Shown: positions 1 to 8,711, counted from the first letter of the stretch. The stretch is DNA of 44,371 nucleotides from Phycisphaerae bacterium (GCA_016793195.1 JAEUJA010000024.1:1-44371), one strand, 5' to 3'. Notes: generated from the sequence alone by a model not told the origin. Program-made: numbers and translations.

Positions 1-205
1 TGTCCGCGTCGCCGAACACCCGACCATGGGCGGCGAGGACTTCAGCTATTACGCCCAGCACGTCCCGGCGTGCTTTTTCTTCCTGGGGCTGCGCCCGGAG
101 CACGCCGCGAGCTATCCGGGCCTGCACCAGCCGGACTTTGATTTCAACGACGACGCGCTGGAGACGGGCGTGGAGATGATGGTGGCGCTGGCGCTGGGCG
201 GGTGA
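1..205 (+). CDS. M20-family amidohydrolase/peptidase, C-terminal end (partial)
   Basis: The reading frame is open from base 2 and stops at 203-205, so only the last 67 residues are in the window. It contains MGGEDFSYY, the conserved segment of M20 amidohydrolases (N-acyl-amino-acid amidohydrolase/hippurate hydrolase group) that carries a metal-site acidic residue. LHQPDFDFND follows, the usual family ending with a metal-ligand His. Family members hydrolyse N-acyl or peptide bonds in the cytoplasm using two metal ions; the substrate cannot be told from this fragment. It is convergent with the minus-strand run that ends at 422. Confidence 0.85.
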   Translation, partial: VRVAEHPTMGGEDFSYYAQHVPACFFFLGLRPEHAASYPGLHQPDFDFNDDALETGVEMMVALALGG

Positions 206-421
206 GGCGCAGGAAGAGAAGAGGCGGAGTGGCGGAGCGGGCCTGCCTTTTGTGATTTCGATCCTCGCGCTTATACACCTTGGGGCAATACCCCCCGCGT
301 TTCGCGGTGTGTTGCGGCTTCTGCCCCACGCCGCGAACACTTGCCGTTCAATCTCCAGGGGACAACGAACGGGTCCGAGCCGTTGTCACGTTGCCTCTTG
401 ACCACTCCGCCACTTTTCTCT

Positions 422-922
422 TCAGCACCCGGCGTACATGAACTCTTCGCGGACAACCTTGCCGTTCTTGACGGTGTAGACCGCGACTTCCTTCATGTGC
501 ATGACCTCGCCGCCCTTGGGCTTGAGCTCGATCTCGATGTGGACGGCGAAGCCGGTCGCGCCGACGAATGGGCCGCTGGCGCGGCAGCCGAGGATTTCGT
601 TGGCGCCCATGAACTCGGCGCACTTGGCCTCCATCGCCTTGCGCCCGGTCCAGCCGGTGCCGCTGCCCTCGATGCTCTCGATCGCGTCGGACCAGAACTT
701 GTCCCACAGCGGGGTGTCGCTCATGGCGCCGCTGTTGAGGTGGGCGACGACGGCGGCGCCGATCTCGCCGGGCGTCGCGCCCTTGCCGGACGACACGGGC
801 TTGGGCGCGAGCCTCGACGCGCCGCCTGGCTTGGCGGATTTCTTGGCGGCGGGCTTCTTGGTGGGGCTCTTTTTCGCGGGGCTCTTTCTGGCTGGGGCGG
901 GTTTCTTCGACTTCTTGGCCAT
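422..922 (-). CDS. SnoaL/NTF2-like fold protein with Lys/Ala/Pro-rich N-terminal tail
   Basis: 166 aa. Residues 1-34 are almost only Lys, Ala, Pro and Ser with repeated AKK/TKK/PAKKS units, like eukaryotic histone H1 tails and the Lys/Ala tails of some bacterial nucleoid proteins. Residues ~50-166 look like a SnoaL/NTF2-like alpha+beta cone: a helix with WSDAIESIEG, then strands ending VAVYTVKNGKVVREEFMY. A purine-rich RBS (AGAGGAAG) precedes the ATG. It is last in a minus-strand run behind the gene at 975-1565, with a 52-nt gap. NTF2-like folds serve many roles, so no substrate is proposed. The tail suggests nucleic-acid or polyanion binding, which is inference. Confidence 0.6.
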   Translation of the reverse strand: MAKKSKKPAPARKSPAKKSPTKKPAAKKSAKPGGASRLAPKPVSSGKGATPGEIGAAVVAHLNSGAMSDTPLWDKFWSDAIESIEGSGTGWTGRKAMEAKCAEFMGANEILGCRASGPFVGATGFAVHIEIELKPKGGEVMHMKEVAVYTVKNGKVVREEFMYAGC

Positions 923-974
923 GGTGTGCTTCCTCTGTTGGGTACGGCGGCGAGTGTATCAGGACTCAGGCGGC

Positions 975-1565
975 CTAGGCCATCTCCGCGTCGACCACGC
1001 AGAGCGGCTCGGCGCCGGGCTCAAAGAGCGCGTCGATCGTGAGCCACGACACGCGGTCGCGCGAGTCCGCGTCGCACGGATATTCAAAGCCGATCGATAC
1101 GCGGCCTTGCCTGATATGGGACTGGAACAGGGCGATTTCTTTCGGGGTGGGGGGTGATTGGCCGACGCCGATCAGCCCGCCTTGCTCGTCTTGCCATTCG
1201 CGCCGGAAGAGCGCGAACCACGGACCGCCCGGGCGGCGCGCGACCATGAGGGGCACATTTCCTTCGTCGACGGGCGCGATGACGGAAACTTCGAGGTCGA
1301 GCTGACCATCGATTACGACGTCGTAGATCGCCATGGTCGGTTCGCCGTGCCCGCAGAACTCGCCGCGAAAGAGCGCGGACGCGGAGGGGGACTTGGGCGA
1401 GGACTCACGCACCAATCCATCCAGGTAGGTCGGCGGGAGGGCGCCGCGGATGGCTTTCTTTGGCGCCCGCAGGCGCGATCGCGGGCCCGCGACCCCGGGG
1501 GACAGGAACGTGTGGTCACCCAGCACGAAGCCGGTTGGTGGTGACTGGCCGCTCTTGTCCGTCAT
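975..1565 (-). CDS. Conserved hypothetical protein
   Basis: 196 aa from the ATG at 1565, which has GGAG a few bases upstream. An ATG six codons earlier is in frame but lacks an RBS. I do not recognise a family. The N-terminal third is basic and Pro-rich. The rest looks like one soluble alpha/beta domain with acidic strands (YDVVIDGQLDLEVSVIAP), a Trp/Phe-rich stretch (GGPWFALFRREWQDEQGG) and an acidic C-terminus. No signal peptide or membrane segment is visible. It follows miaA by 34 nt on the same strand and is probably co-transcribed. It could be a small regulatory or scaffold protein, but nothing in the sequence fixes a role. Confidence 0.6.
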   Translation of the reverse strand: MTDKSGQSPPTGFVLGDHTFLSPGVAGPRSRLRAPKKAIRGALPPTYLDGLVRESSPKSPSASALFRGEFCGHGEPTMAIYDVVIDGQLDLEVSVIAPVDEGNVPLMVARRPGGPWFALFRREWQDEQGGLIGVGQSPPTPKEIALFQSHIRQGRVSIGFEYPCDADSRDRVSWLTIDALFEPGAEPLCVVDAEMA

Positions 1566-1599
1566 GATCGATCTCCGCGTCACATTCGACCTGTTCGTG

Positions 1600-2520
1600 C
1601 TACCCCCGCGGGCGCCACGCCCGCTCGATCAACCCGGCCCACTCCTCTCGCGGCATTGTGGCCGCGTCGATCCACAGCGAGCCCGGCGTGCGGCGGAGTC
1701 GCTTCAGCCACGTCCGCTGGTTCTTGGCGAAGCGGCGCGTCTCGATCTTGATCTTTTCCGCCGCGTCGTCGAGCGACATCGCCCCGGCGAGGTGCGCGAG
1801 AATCTGTTTGTACCCCAGCGCCTCGCGCGCCTGCGGCCCAAGGTGCGGCGCCAGCCGCCGCACCTCCTCGACCAGCCCACGCTCGATCATGGCGCGCACG
1901 CGCGCGTTGATACGCCGGTTGATCGTCTCGACCGGCCAGTCGAGCCCGACGAGCAGGCGCGAGTCGTCGGCGCCGGGCGCGTCCCATTGCGTCTGGTGCG
2001 TGCTGATCGCCCGACCCGTCTGGCGGAAGACTTCGATCGCGCGGATGGTGCGGCGTTCGTCGTTGGGATGGATGCGTCGCGCCGCGTCGGGATCAACGCG
2101 AACAAGCTCTTCGCGTCGGGCCTCGGGGGACATGGCGCGGAGCTGATCGCGCAGCGCGGGGTCGGGCGCGGGCCCCTCGAAGAGCCCGTCGAGCAGCGAT
2201 TTCACATAGAGATTGGTGCCACCGACCACGATGGGCAACCGCCCGCCCGCGCCGATATCGCCGATCGTGCGGTTGGCGAGCGCGAGCCATTGATGGACCG
2301 AGAAACTCTCGGGCGGATCGACGATATCGAGCAGGTGGTGCGGCACGCCGCGGCGTTCCTCGGGCGTCGGCTTGGCGGTGCCGATGTCCATGCCGCGGTA
2401 GACCTGGAACGCGTCGGCGGTGACGACCTCGCCCGAGAGCCGCAACGCGAGCTCAACGCCCAGGTCGGTCTTGCCGCCGGCGGTCGGGCCCACGATCAGG
2501 ATGGTCCGCGGCGTGTCCAC
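1600..2520 (-). CDS. miaA: tRNA dimethylallyltransferase MiaA
   Basis: 306 aa, the usual length. It transfers the dimethylallyl group of DMAPP to N6 of A37 in tRNAs that read codons beginning with U. Visible family marks: P-loop GPTAGGKT at residues 11-18; DAFQVYRGMDIGTAKPT, the substrate-binding segment; PHHLLDIVDP; VVGGTNLYVKSLLDG; and near the C-terminus ALGYKQI with a basic segment (RRFAKNQRTWLKRL). The start is GTG (2518-2520 on the complement). It lies between a DUF4139-like gene (54 nt upstream) and an unknown gene, all on the minus strand. DMAPP would come from the MEP pathway, for which ispF is present at 16350. Confidence 0.96.
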   Translation of the reverse strand: MDTPRTILIVGPTAGGKTDLGVELALRLSGEVVTADAFQVYRGMDIGTAKPTPEERRGVPHHLLDIVDPPESFSVHQWLALANRTIGDIGAGGRLPIVVGGTNLYVKSLLDGLFEGPAPDPALRDQLRAMSPEARREELVRVDPDAARRIHPNDERRTIRAIEVFRQTGRAISTHQTQWDAPGADDSRLLVGLDWPVETINRRINARVRAMIERGLVEEVRRLAPHLGPQAREALGYKQILAHLAGAMSLDDAAEKIKIETRRFAKNQRTWLKRLRRTPGSLWIDAATMPREEWAGLIERAWRPRG

Positions 2521-2574
2521 GGCGCATTGTTGCGGGCACGGACGGGTTGCGAAGAAACCCGGCGTCGGATCGGC

Positions 2575-4317
2575 TCACCGCAGGAACACGTCGTACTCGA
2601 CCTCCAGGGTCCGCGTCTCGCCGGGTTTGAGTTCGAGCTCCCACTGCACGTCGCTGTGGTTGTTGACGTTGGTGTTGTACGAGTCCTCGAAGTCTTCGCC
2701 TCGCCCCGCGTCGACGATGATCTCGCCCTCGGCGGTGGCCGCCTTGGCCCGCCCGCCCATCGACACGCTCACGCACACGCGCGACGCCTCCGTGCGCCGA
2801 TTCACCAGCGTCACCACGCCCTTCTTGCTCACCTTGGCGAATTGATAGCCGTTCCAGTTGAGCGCGTTGGGCTGACGCTCCAGCTCGGTTTCCTTGTAGG
2901 TGCCCGCGATGTCGGCGCTCACCGTCAAGGGCAAGCGGCACTTGGCCCCCTTGCTGGTGTACGTCAGCAGGTCCTGGCTGATCGGCATCACGCCGTTCAT
3001 CACCAGCGCCGGGCCCGTGGTCCAGGGCGAGGCGCCCGCGTTGGTCAGCTCGACCTGGTGCCACACGCGGTTCTTGAGCAATCCCAGCGGCGAATCGCCC
3101 GCCGGACCGCCGGGGCGATCGGCGGGATTGGAATACTGCGGCTCGGCGCGCCCGATCTTGCCGAGTTTCAGATCGAGCGTGTAGACATGTCGGACCGCGG
3201 CCTTGGCGTTCCACACCGGCACGCTGGCCCGCGCACCCTTCTTCAGCGTCATCTCGCCCAGCGAATACACGTGCAGGTCTTGCTCGCCCGCGGCGATCAG
3301 TTCGCCTGGGACGGGCGGCGCGCCGGGCTCGTTCGCTTCCGCCCGAACCGTGCCGCGCGCGTCGCGGAACGCCGCGTTGCTGAGCTGCTGGCCGAGGAAC
3401 GCCTGATCACGCCGCCCCATCGTTTCCCGGAGTGCGGATTCCAACGAGAGCGGCGAAACCGAATCACCGAACCTGAAATTCGGCACGCCCGCGACCAGGT
3501 CAAGCTTCGCGCCGCTCAGGTCTTCGAGGTCGTTGACCACCTCGCCTTGGAGCCACAGCGTCGCCTCGGGCGTGTCCACACCCTCGACGCGATAGGTCGG
3601 AATCCACGACAGGCCGGGCGAGAAGTACATCATCCGCAGGGAGACCTCTTTCTCGGCCGCGTCACGCCCCAGGTCGATGGTGAGGCGTTTCACGCGCGAC
3701 TTCACGGTCGCGCTCCGCGTGATGGTGGTCTCCAGCGAGGCACCAGAGATGTGCTGAACCTCGCCGACGGGGATCACGCGGCGAACGCCGTCGAGCTCCA
3801 GCACCACATACTGCCCGCCCGGCGCCGGGGGAACCACGACGCTGGAGAGCACGGCGCGGAGGTCGTCGCCAGCGTTGATCGGCGGCTGGGTTCCCTCCAG
3901 CACCTCGACAATCTTGGCGTCGAGGCGCCCGGAGCTGGCGAGTGTCAGCGTCAGCGATTTGCCCGCGTTGGCCCGGAGCAGGTCGGCCATGGAAAGGCAG
4001 GAGGACTTCTGTTCGAGCGTGGTCTCGCGCTCGGCGTATTCGGCGCGAAGGCCCACGGTCTTGCCGTCGGCGCTGAGGGCCCAGAACGTGCCGAGCACGG
4101 CCGAATCGGGCACGTTCTCGATGAACCCCGTGCCCGACCCGTCGAGCTTGCCCGTGACGGACTTGACCAGGAGCGCGTGCCCGTCCTTGAAGACCACGGC
4201 CCGCTCGGTTCTGAGCGACAACACGGAATCGGCCCACGCGGGGAGGGCGGAGGTGAGCAGGGCCGCCGCCACAACCGCCGCGGGGGAGAGGCAACGACCA
4301 GGGCGCGAAGTCAGCAT
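2575..4317 (-). CDS. Secreted DUF4139-like domain protein
   Basis: 580 aa from the ATG at 4317, which has an AAGGAG Shine-Dalgarno about 6 nt upstream; the longer open frame upstream adds a non-coding-like basic stretch. Residues 1-28 form a signal peptide (basic start, Ala/Leu-rich core, ending ALPAWA). The middle contains WLQGEVVNDLEDLSGAKLDL followed by VAGVPNFRF, the pattern of DUF4139, a beta-rich domain of exported bacterial proteins of unknown activity. The C-terminus is beta-rich, with a run of Asn/Asp-rich turns and an ending of the type ETRTLEVEYDVFLR. It is probably periplasmic. It is the first gene of the minus-strand run leading into miaA and diverges from the gene at 4498. Confidence 0.8.
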   Translation of the reverse strand: MLTSRPGRCLSPAAVVAAALLTSALPAWADSVLSLRTERAVVFKDGHALLVKSVTGKLDGSGTGFIENVPDSAVLGTFWALSADGKTVGLRAEYAERETTLEQKSSCLSMADLLRANAGKSLTLTLASSGRLDAKIVEVLEGTQPPINAGDDLRAVLSSVVVPPAPGGQYVVLELDGVRRVIPVGEVQHISGASLETTITRSATVKSRVKRLTIDLGRDAAEKEVSLRMMYFSPGLSWIPTYRVEGVDTPEATLWLQGEVVNDLEDLSGAKLDLVAGVPNFRFGDSVSPLSLESALRETMGRRDQAFLGQQLSNAAFRDARGTVRAEANEPGAPPVPGELIAAGEQDLHVYSLGEMTLKKGARASVPVWNAKAAVRHVYTLDLKLGKIGRAEPQYSNPADRPGGPAGDSPLGLLKNRVWHQVELTNAGASPWTTGPALVMNGVMPISQDLLTYTSKGAKCRLPLTVSADIAGTYKETELERQPNALNWNGYQFAKVSKKGVVTLVNRRTEASRVCVSVSMGGRAKAATAEGEIIVDAGRGEDFEDSYNTNVNNHSDVQWELELKPGETRTLEVEYDVFLR

Positions 4318-4497
4318 GGAAAACTCCTTGCGGGCGCCGCCCGCGTGCGACGGGCGGGCCGCCCGGCGCGGGGCGGCATGAGAGTGATACGAACGAGACG
4401 GGGCGAATGCTGTCACTCCCGCGTAACGCCCCGCGTGCCTACGATCGGCGTCAATTCACATCCGGCCGGGCGAAGGTCCGGCCCCGGAGGATTCGCG

Positions 4498-5466
4498 ATG
4501 ATCCCCAAACCCCCTCCGCGTGAGGGCTCGCTGGGCTTTCTGTACATCCCGCCGTACCGCGTGCAGGGCACGTCGATCGCCGGCGAGGTCACCACCATCC
4601 AGATTCCCGAACTCGATGTCTGCTTTGACATGGGCGCCTGCCCGCGCGCCATGCTCGCCAGCAAGTACGTCGCGATCTCGCACGGGCACATGGACCACAT
4701 CGGCGGCCTGGCGTACTTCTGCTCCCAGCGCCGCTTCCAGGGCATGGGAAACGCCAAGATCGTGTGCGACTCGCGCATCGCGCCCGCGATCCGCGGCATG
4801 ATGACCGGGTTCATCGACCTCGAACAGCAAAAGACCCCCTACGAGGTCCTGCCCCTGGAGCCCGAGGGCGTCGTCGAGATCAAGAACAACATCTTCCTCC
4901 GTGGCTTTCCCACCGAGCACACCGCGCCGTCGTTCGGATACTCGATCGTCGAGAAACGCAGCAAGCTCAAGCCCGAGTTCGCCGAGTATCCGCAGGAAAA
5001 GCTGCGCGAGTTGAAAGAGCGCGGGGTCGAGATCACGCGCACGCTGGAGATCCCGCTGATCGCGTACCTGGGCGACACCCAGCCCGGGCCCCACCTCATC
5101 CGCGAGGACGTCCGAAAGGCCCAGATCGTGATCTGCGAGTGCACGTTCTTCGAGCCCGACCACAAGGACCGGGCCAAGGTCGGGATGCACATGCACGTGG
5201 ACGACATCGCGGAGTGGATCCGCGTGCTGGAGTGCCAGAACCTCATCATCGTTCATGTCTCCCGGCGCACCGACCTTGGCTACGCCCGCAAGCGCCTGGC
5301 GCAGGCGGTCGGCGAGGAACTCGAAAAGAAGGTGCTGTTCATGATGGACTTCCGCACCCAGCGGACGCGCTACGAGCAGCAGGAGGCCGAGGCCCGGGCG
5401 CTGGAGGCCAAGCTGGCGGCCCGCACGCCCGCGCCCGAGCCGCCGGCGCCCGACGACGAGGAATGA
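4498..5466 (+). CDS. Metallo-beta-lactamase-fold hydrolase, RNase Z-like
   Basis: 322 aa, ATG at 4498 after a GGAGG at good spacing. The motif ISHGHMDHIGG is the zinc-binding HxHxDH of the metallo-beta-lactamase fold, with the spacing of the RNase Z/ElaC group. Other likely ligands are the His in FPTEHTAPS, the Asp in YLGDTQ and the His in IIVHVSRR. RNase Z trims tRNA 3' ends, but the sequence around the motif (MLASKYVAISHGHMDHIGG) fits a divergent RNase Z-like branch, so tRNA processing is not certain. The C-terminal 30 residues are an Ala/Pro/Glu-rich tail. The gene precedes dnaA by 289 nt on the same strand. Confidence 0.85.
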   Translation: MIPKPPPREGSLGFLYIPPYRVQGTSIAGEVTTIQIPELDVCFDMGACPRAMLASKYVAISHGHMDHIGGLAYFCSQRRFQGMGNAKIVCDSRIAPAIRGMMTGFIDLEQQKTPYEVLPLEPEGVVEIKNNIFLRGFPTEHTAPSFGYSIVEKRSKLKPEFAEYPQEKLRELKERGVEITRTLEIPLIAYLGDTQPGPHLIREDVRKAQIVICECTFFEPDHKDRAKVGMHMHVDDIAEWIRVLECQNLIIVHVSRRTDLGYARKRLAQAVGEELEKKVLFMMDFRTQRTRYEQQEAEARALEAKLAARTPAPEPPAPDDEE

Positions 5467-5477
5467 GCCGACGCCGG

Positions 5478-5506
5478 TTGACTGGGTCGGCGCTTGGGGG
5501 TACCTT
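5478..5506 (+). promoter_or_regulatory. Candidate sigma70-type promoter upstream of dnaA
   Basis: TTGACT at 5478-5483 and TACCTT at 5501-5506 are separated by exactly 17 bp. The -35 matches the consensus at five of six positions and the -10 at about four of six. It would give a ~240-nt leader before the dnaA ATG at 5756. The rest of the 289-bp gap (5467-5755) shows no obvious gene and no clear DnaA box. Inferred from sequence only. Confidence 0.4.
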
Positions 5507-5755
5507 CCGACGATCGGTCGGGTTGTGACGACGGCGTGGGGCGGTGGGCGTTCCGTGCCGGGCGTGGGTGGGTGAATGCTTCTTCGCCAAGGGGTGGGCC
5601 CTATGCGCGGATATCTCGAAATCTCGTGCGGTGTCGCGCGCTCGCGGACGGGCGCGGGTCTTGTTTTCATCGACGGTCGGCCCGCCGGCGTCGGCCCGGC
5701 GCCGCTCGTGCGTCTTTTTCTTCGTCGCCGAGCCTGAGCCGGGGAGCGATCGTCC

Positions 5756-7375
5756 ATGACCGACCCCGATCGCAAGCTCTGGGAAGGAATGCTGTCGCAC
5801 CTGCGCGCGACCAATCCTTCCATGTGCCGCCAGTGGTTCGCCGACCTCGACCCGGTGGGTGTGGCGTCGGGCGCGCTGGTGGTCCGCGTTCACTCGCCGG
5901 TTCACCGCGACTATCTCCGGCGGTACTGCGCGGACTCGTTCAACGACGCGGCCCGGACCGCCTCGGGCCGCCTCCTGGCCGTGCGCTTCATCGGGCCCGG
6001 GGACGACGCCCCTGAGATCCCGGCGCGCGACCCGCGGCGTGCCCCGCCCGCGCGCGAACCAAGGCCGGGCCCTGGCCCGGGACCGCGCCGCGACGCGGAA
6101 CGCGCTGTCACCCCAAGCGACGTGAACGGGCCCGGCCCGGGCGCGCGATCGCTCGAGCACACGCCTCTCCGTGCCGACCACCCAGGGCCGGGTGTCCATG
6201 TGCCGGACCACTCACAGGATCACCCACAGGACCGGCCCCCTGCTCGGGTTCAGGAATCGTCCCCGGGGTTTGGCACGCCCGGTGCCGGCATGGAGCCCGC
6301 GCCCGGGCCCACACTCGGGCCCGTCTCCAGCGTGGTTCGGCGCGATGCGCTGGTCATCAACCCCGACTACGCGTTCGAGAACTTTGTGGTGGGGCCGGAG
6401 AACCGCCTGGCCCATGCCGCCTCGGTCGCCGTCGGCGACAACCCGGCCAAGTCCTACAACCCGCTCTTCATCCATGGCGGGGTGGGCCTCGGAAAAACCC
6501 ACCTGCTCCAGGCGATCTGCCTCCGCATCCTCGAAACCCGCAAGGACGCCCAGCTCTATTACATCTCCTGCGAGAGCTTCATGACCCAGTTCATGGAGGC
6601 CGTGCAGGGCGGACAGATGGCCAACTTCCGCCACTGCTTTCGCGACGTCGATGTCCTCATCGTCGACGACATCCACTTCCTGGCCAAGCGCGACCGCACC
6701 CAGGAGGAGTTCTTTCACACGTTCAACACCCTCTACCAGTCCGGCAAGCAGATCGTGCTCTCGTCCGATGCATCCCCCAACGAGATCCCCGACCTCGAGC
6801 AGCGCCTTGTCAGCCGCTTCAAGTGGGGGCTGGTCGTCAAGGTCGAACCACCCTGCTACGAGACCCGGGTCGAAATCCTGAAGTCGAAGGCCCGCCTGCG
6901 CGGCCTCGATCTCCCGGACGACGTCGCGTGCTACGTCGCCGAGCGCCTCGACGCCAACATCCGCGAGCTGGAGGGCGCGATCACGACGCTGCAGATCCGC
7001 GCCTCGCTGGATGCCCGTCCGATCGACCTGGCGCTGGCGCGGATCGCCCTTGGCGACCAGACCGGCGCGCCGCCGTCGGCGATTTCCATCCACACCATCA
7101 TCGACGCCGTCACCGACTTTTATCACGTCAAGGTGACGGACCTGCAGTCCAAACGCCGCCAGCGGTCGGTCGCCCTGCCGCGTCAGGTCTGCATGTACCT
7201 GGCCCGGCGTCTCACGCGCCTCTCGCTGGAGGAAATCGGCGGCTATTTCGGCGGGCGCGACCATACCACCGTCATGCACGCCGTCAAGATCATCGACACC
7301 CGCCGCCTGGCCGACACGGAGTTCGACGGCGTGGTGAACGGGTTTGAGTCTTCCCTCAAGCCGGGGGCGGACTAG
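5756..7375 (+). CDS. dnaA: Chromosomal replication initiator DnaA
   Basis: 539 aa, long for DnaA. Domain I (about residues 1-80, WEGMLSHLRATNPSMCRQWF) is followed by a disordered Pro/Gly/Arg/His-rich linker (about 85-195) that accounts for the extra length. The AAA+ domain starts near residue 200 (INPDYAFENFVVGPENR), with Walker A GGVGLGKT near 241-248 and Walker B VLIVDD near 300-305. The C-terminal DNA-binding domain carries the DnaA signature GYFGGRDHTTVMHA near 496-509, which recognises DnaA boxes. GGGGAG lies about 10 nt before the ATG. The gene is followed by a 412-bp gap with DnaA-box matches (candidate oriC). dnaN and rpmH are not adjacent. Confidence 0.97.
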   Translation: MTDPDRKLWEGMLSHLRATNPSMCRQWFADLDPVGVASGALVVRVHSPVHRDYLRRYCADSFNDAARTASGRLLAVRFIGPGDDAPEIPARDPRRAPPAREPRPGPGPGPRRDAERAVTPSDVNGPGPGARSLEHTPLRADHPGPGVHVPDHSQDHPQDRPPARVQESSPGFGTPGAGMEPAPGPTLGPVSSVVRRDALVINPDYAFENFVVGPENRLAHAASVAVGDNPAKSYNPLFIHGGVGLGKTHLLQAICLRILETRKDAQLYYISCESFMTQFMEAVQGGQMANFRHCFRDVDVLIVDDIHFLAKRDRTQEEFFHTFNTLYQSGKQIVLSSDASPNEIPDLEQRLVSRFKWGLVVKVEPPCYETRVEILKSKARLRGLDLPDDVACYVAERLDANIRELEGAITTLQIRASLDARPIDLALARIALGDQTGAPPSAISIHTIIDAVTDFYHVKVTDLQSKRRQRSVALPRQVCMYLARRLTRLSLEEIGGYFGGRDHTTVMHAVKIIDTRRLADTEFDGVVNGFESSLKPGAD

Positions 7376-7787
7376 CCAGCGCCGGGGTTCCCCCGGGTTT
7401 GGCGCTGTCGGCATCGTGTGTGTAAGGCCTGTGGAAACCTTGGCTCCGGCGCGCTACGTCGGACGGCCACGGCACCTGTGTCAACCTGTCGAGAGCCCGC
7501 GTTGTCTCCGGCGTCATGCGCCCCCGCGTTCGATCGCCAGGCTAGCGACAGCTTGTGCGGGGGGCGATGCGCCAGAACTCACTACTGTGCTGCGAGTTAC
7601 GACGAGTTTCGCGTGTTTTCCACACCACGACAGGGCTTACTTCTATGACGATGAAGAGTTCTCTCTCATCTTTCAGAAGAGACCTCTGAAGCACGAGTCT
7701 TTGGTGACCTGTGATAACCCACAATGTGCCACGACCCGTGAATTGTGCAAAACTGTGGGTATTGGATGCTCTTGGCCGGCGGCCGGT
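7376..7787. other. Candidate chromosomal replication origin (oriC)
   Basis: A 412-bp gene-free interval between the dnaA stop and the mutM stop. Its second half (about 7560-7770) is visibly poorer in G+C than its surroundings. Two exact matches to the DnaA-box consensus TTWTNCACA are present: TTTTCCACA at 7616-7624 (+) and TTTTGCACA at 7744-7752 (-, read TGTGCAAAA). A one-mismatch copy, GTTTCCACA, is at 7430-7438 (-). Two-mismatch copies lie at 7710-7718 (-), 7715-7723 (+) and 7754-7762 (-). Position next to dnaA and box clustering support origin function. No GC-skew calculation was possible here. Confidence 0.6.
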
Positions 7788-8612
7788 TCAATGCTGGCAG
7801 CGACGGCAGTAGACCGTGGTGCGTTGGGCGAGCGTCGTCTGGGTCAGTTTCGTGCCGCAGGCGGTGCAGGGTTCGCCGCCCCTCCCGTAGACGCGGTGGC
7901 GCGACTGGAAGTCCCCGGCCTTTCCGGTGCCGTCGCGATAGTCCCGCAGGGTTGAGCCGCCGGATTGGATCGACTCCGAGAGTACTTCGCGGATGGCGGC
8001 GGCGAGGCGCTCGGATTGCTCGCGCGCCAGCCGGGCCGCGGTCTTACCCGGCCTGATTCCCGCTCGGAACAGGGCTTCGTCGGCGTAGATATTGCCGACC
8101 CCCGCGAGCGTGGCCTGATCGAGCAAGGCGGCCTTGATCGCACGGCTGCCACCGTCGAGAGCCTCGGCAAGTTCCGGCCCGGAGATGGTGAGGGCATCGG
8201 GGCCGAGTTTGCTCCAGCGCATGTGAACTTCGACCATCGACCCGAACGTCCACAGCCCGCCGAAGCGTCGCGGATCGCGGAACCAGAGCGTCTGTCGTGG
8301 GGAGGCCCTTGGGCCTGGCAACACCAGCGACCAGACCGCGTGGGTGTGTCGGTCGGGCGCGGGCGGCGTGGCGGAGAGTTCAAGTTGCCCGGTCATGCCG
8401 AGATGAACCAGCACCACACCGTGCTCGCCCTCGATCGCCAATTGCTTGCCGCGCCGGTGGAGCGCGAGGATCAACGACCCGGCGAGCAAGGCCGACGGCG
8501 AGCGCGGGCCCTGAACGATGTCGGCGCGTCGAAGCTCGACGGAGACGACGCGCCCGCCGAGGAGCGGGAGGAGCGATCGCCTGGTCGATTCAACCTCGGG
8601 GAGTTCGGGCAT
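7788..8612 (-). CDS. mutM: Formamidopyrimidine-DNA glycosylase (Fpg/MutM)
   Basis: 274 aa from the ATG at 8612. This start is forced because the mature N-terminal Pro is the catalytic nucleophile: the protein begins MPELPEVES, with Pro2 and Glu3. The upstream in-frame ATG would bury it. The enzyme removes 8-oxoguanine and ring-opened purines and nicks at the abasic site by beta,delta-elimination. Further marks are GKQLAIEGEHGVVLVHLGMT, the helix-two-turn-helix segment AGVGNIYADEALFRAGI, and a C-terminal zinc finger with two CxxC pairs (CTAC ... CRRC). It lies 99 nt downstream of nuoE on the same strand and is convergent with dnaA across the candidate origin. Confidence 0.96.
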   Translation of the reverse strand: MPELPEVESTRRSLLPLLGGRVVSVELRRADIVQGPRSPSALLAGSLILALHRRGKQLAIEGEHGVVLVHLGMTGQLELSATPPAPDRHTHAVWSLVLPGPRASPRQTLWFRDPRRFGGLWTFGSMVEVHMRWSKLGPDALTISGPELAEALDGGSRAIKAALLDQATLAGVGNIYADEALFRAGIRPGKTAARLAREQSERLAAAIREVLSESIQSGGSTLRDYRDGTGKAGDFQSRHRVYGRGGEPCTACGTKLTQTTLAQRTTVYCRRCQH

Positions 8613-8711
8613 GGCCGCTCGATCGCCAGAAGGGCGGCGCACACCGACGCGACTCGCGCCGGATCGCGCCCGGGGTTGTGGGTATCCGCGACGGCCGCCG
8701 GCGGGGGCGCG

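Noticed and set aside
295-307. CCGCG-TTT-CGCGG hairpin as a terminator between the first two genes
   Set aside because: Only 5 bp, no T-tract on either side, and too far from both stops.
341-421. tRNA-like stretch on the minus strand (GTGGCGGAGTGGTCAAGAGG, then AACGG-CTCGGAC-CCGTT with a 7-nt loop)
   Set aside because: The D-arm-like start and an anticodon-like stem are present, but no acceptor stem pairs and no T-arm of GTTCRANYC type sits at the right distance. The words also match the CACTCCGCCACTT boilerplate found in other gaps.
1450-4497. Long + strand open frame running through the miaA and DUF4139 region into the metallo-beta-lactamase gene
   Set aside because: It is antisense to clear genes with signal peptide and P-loop. 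High G+C leaves few stops. Only the part from 4498 has an RBS and family motifs.
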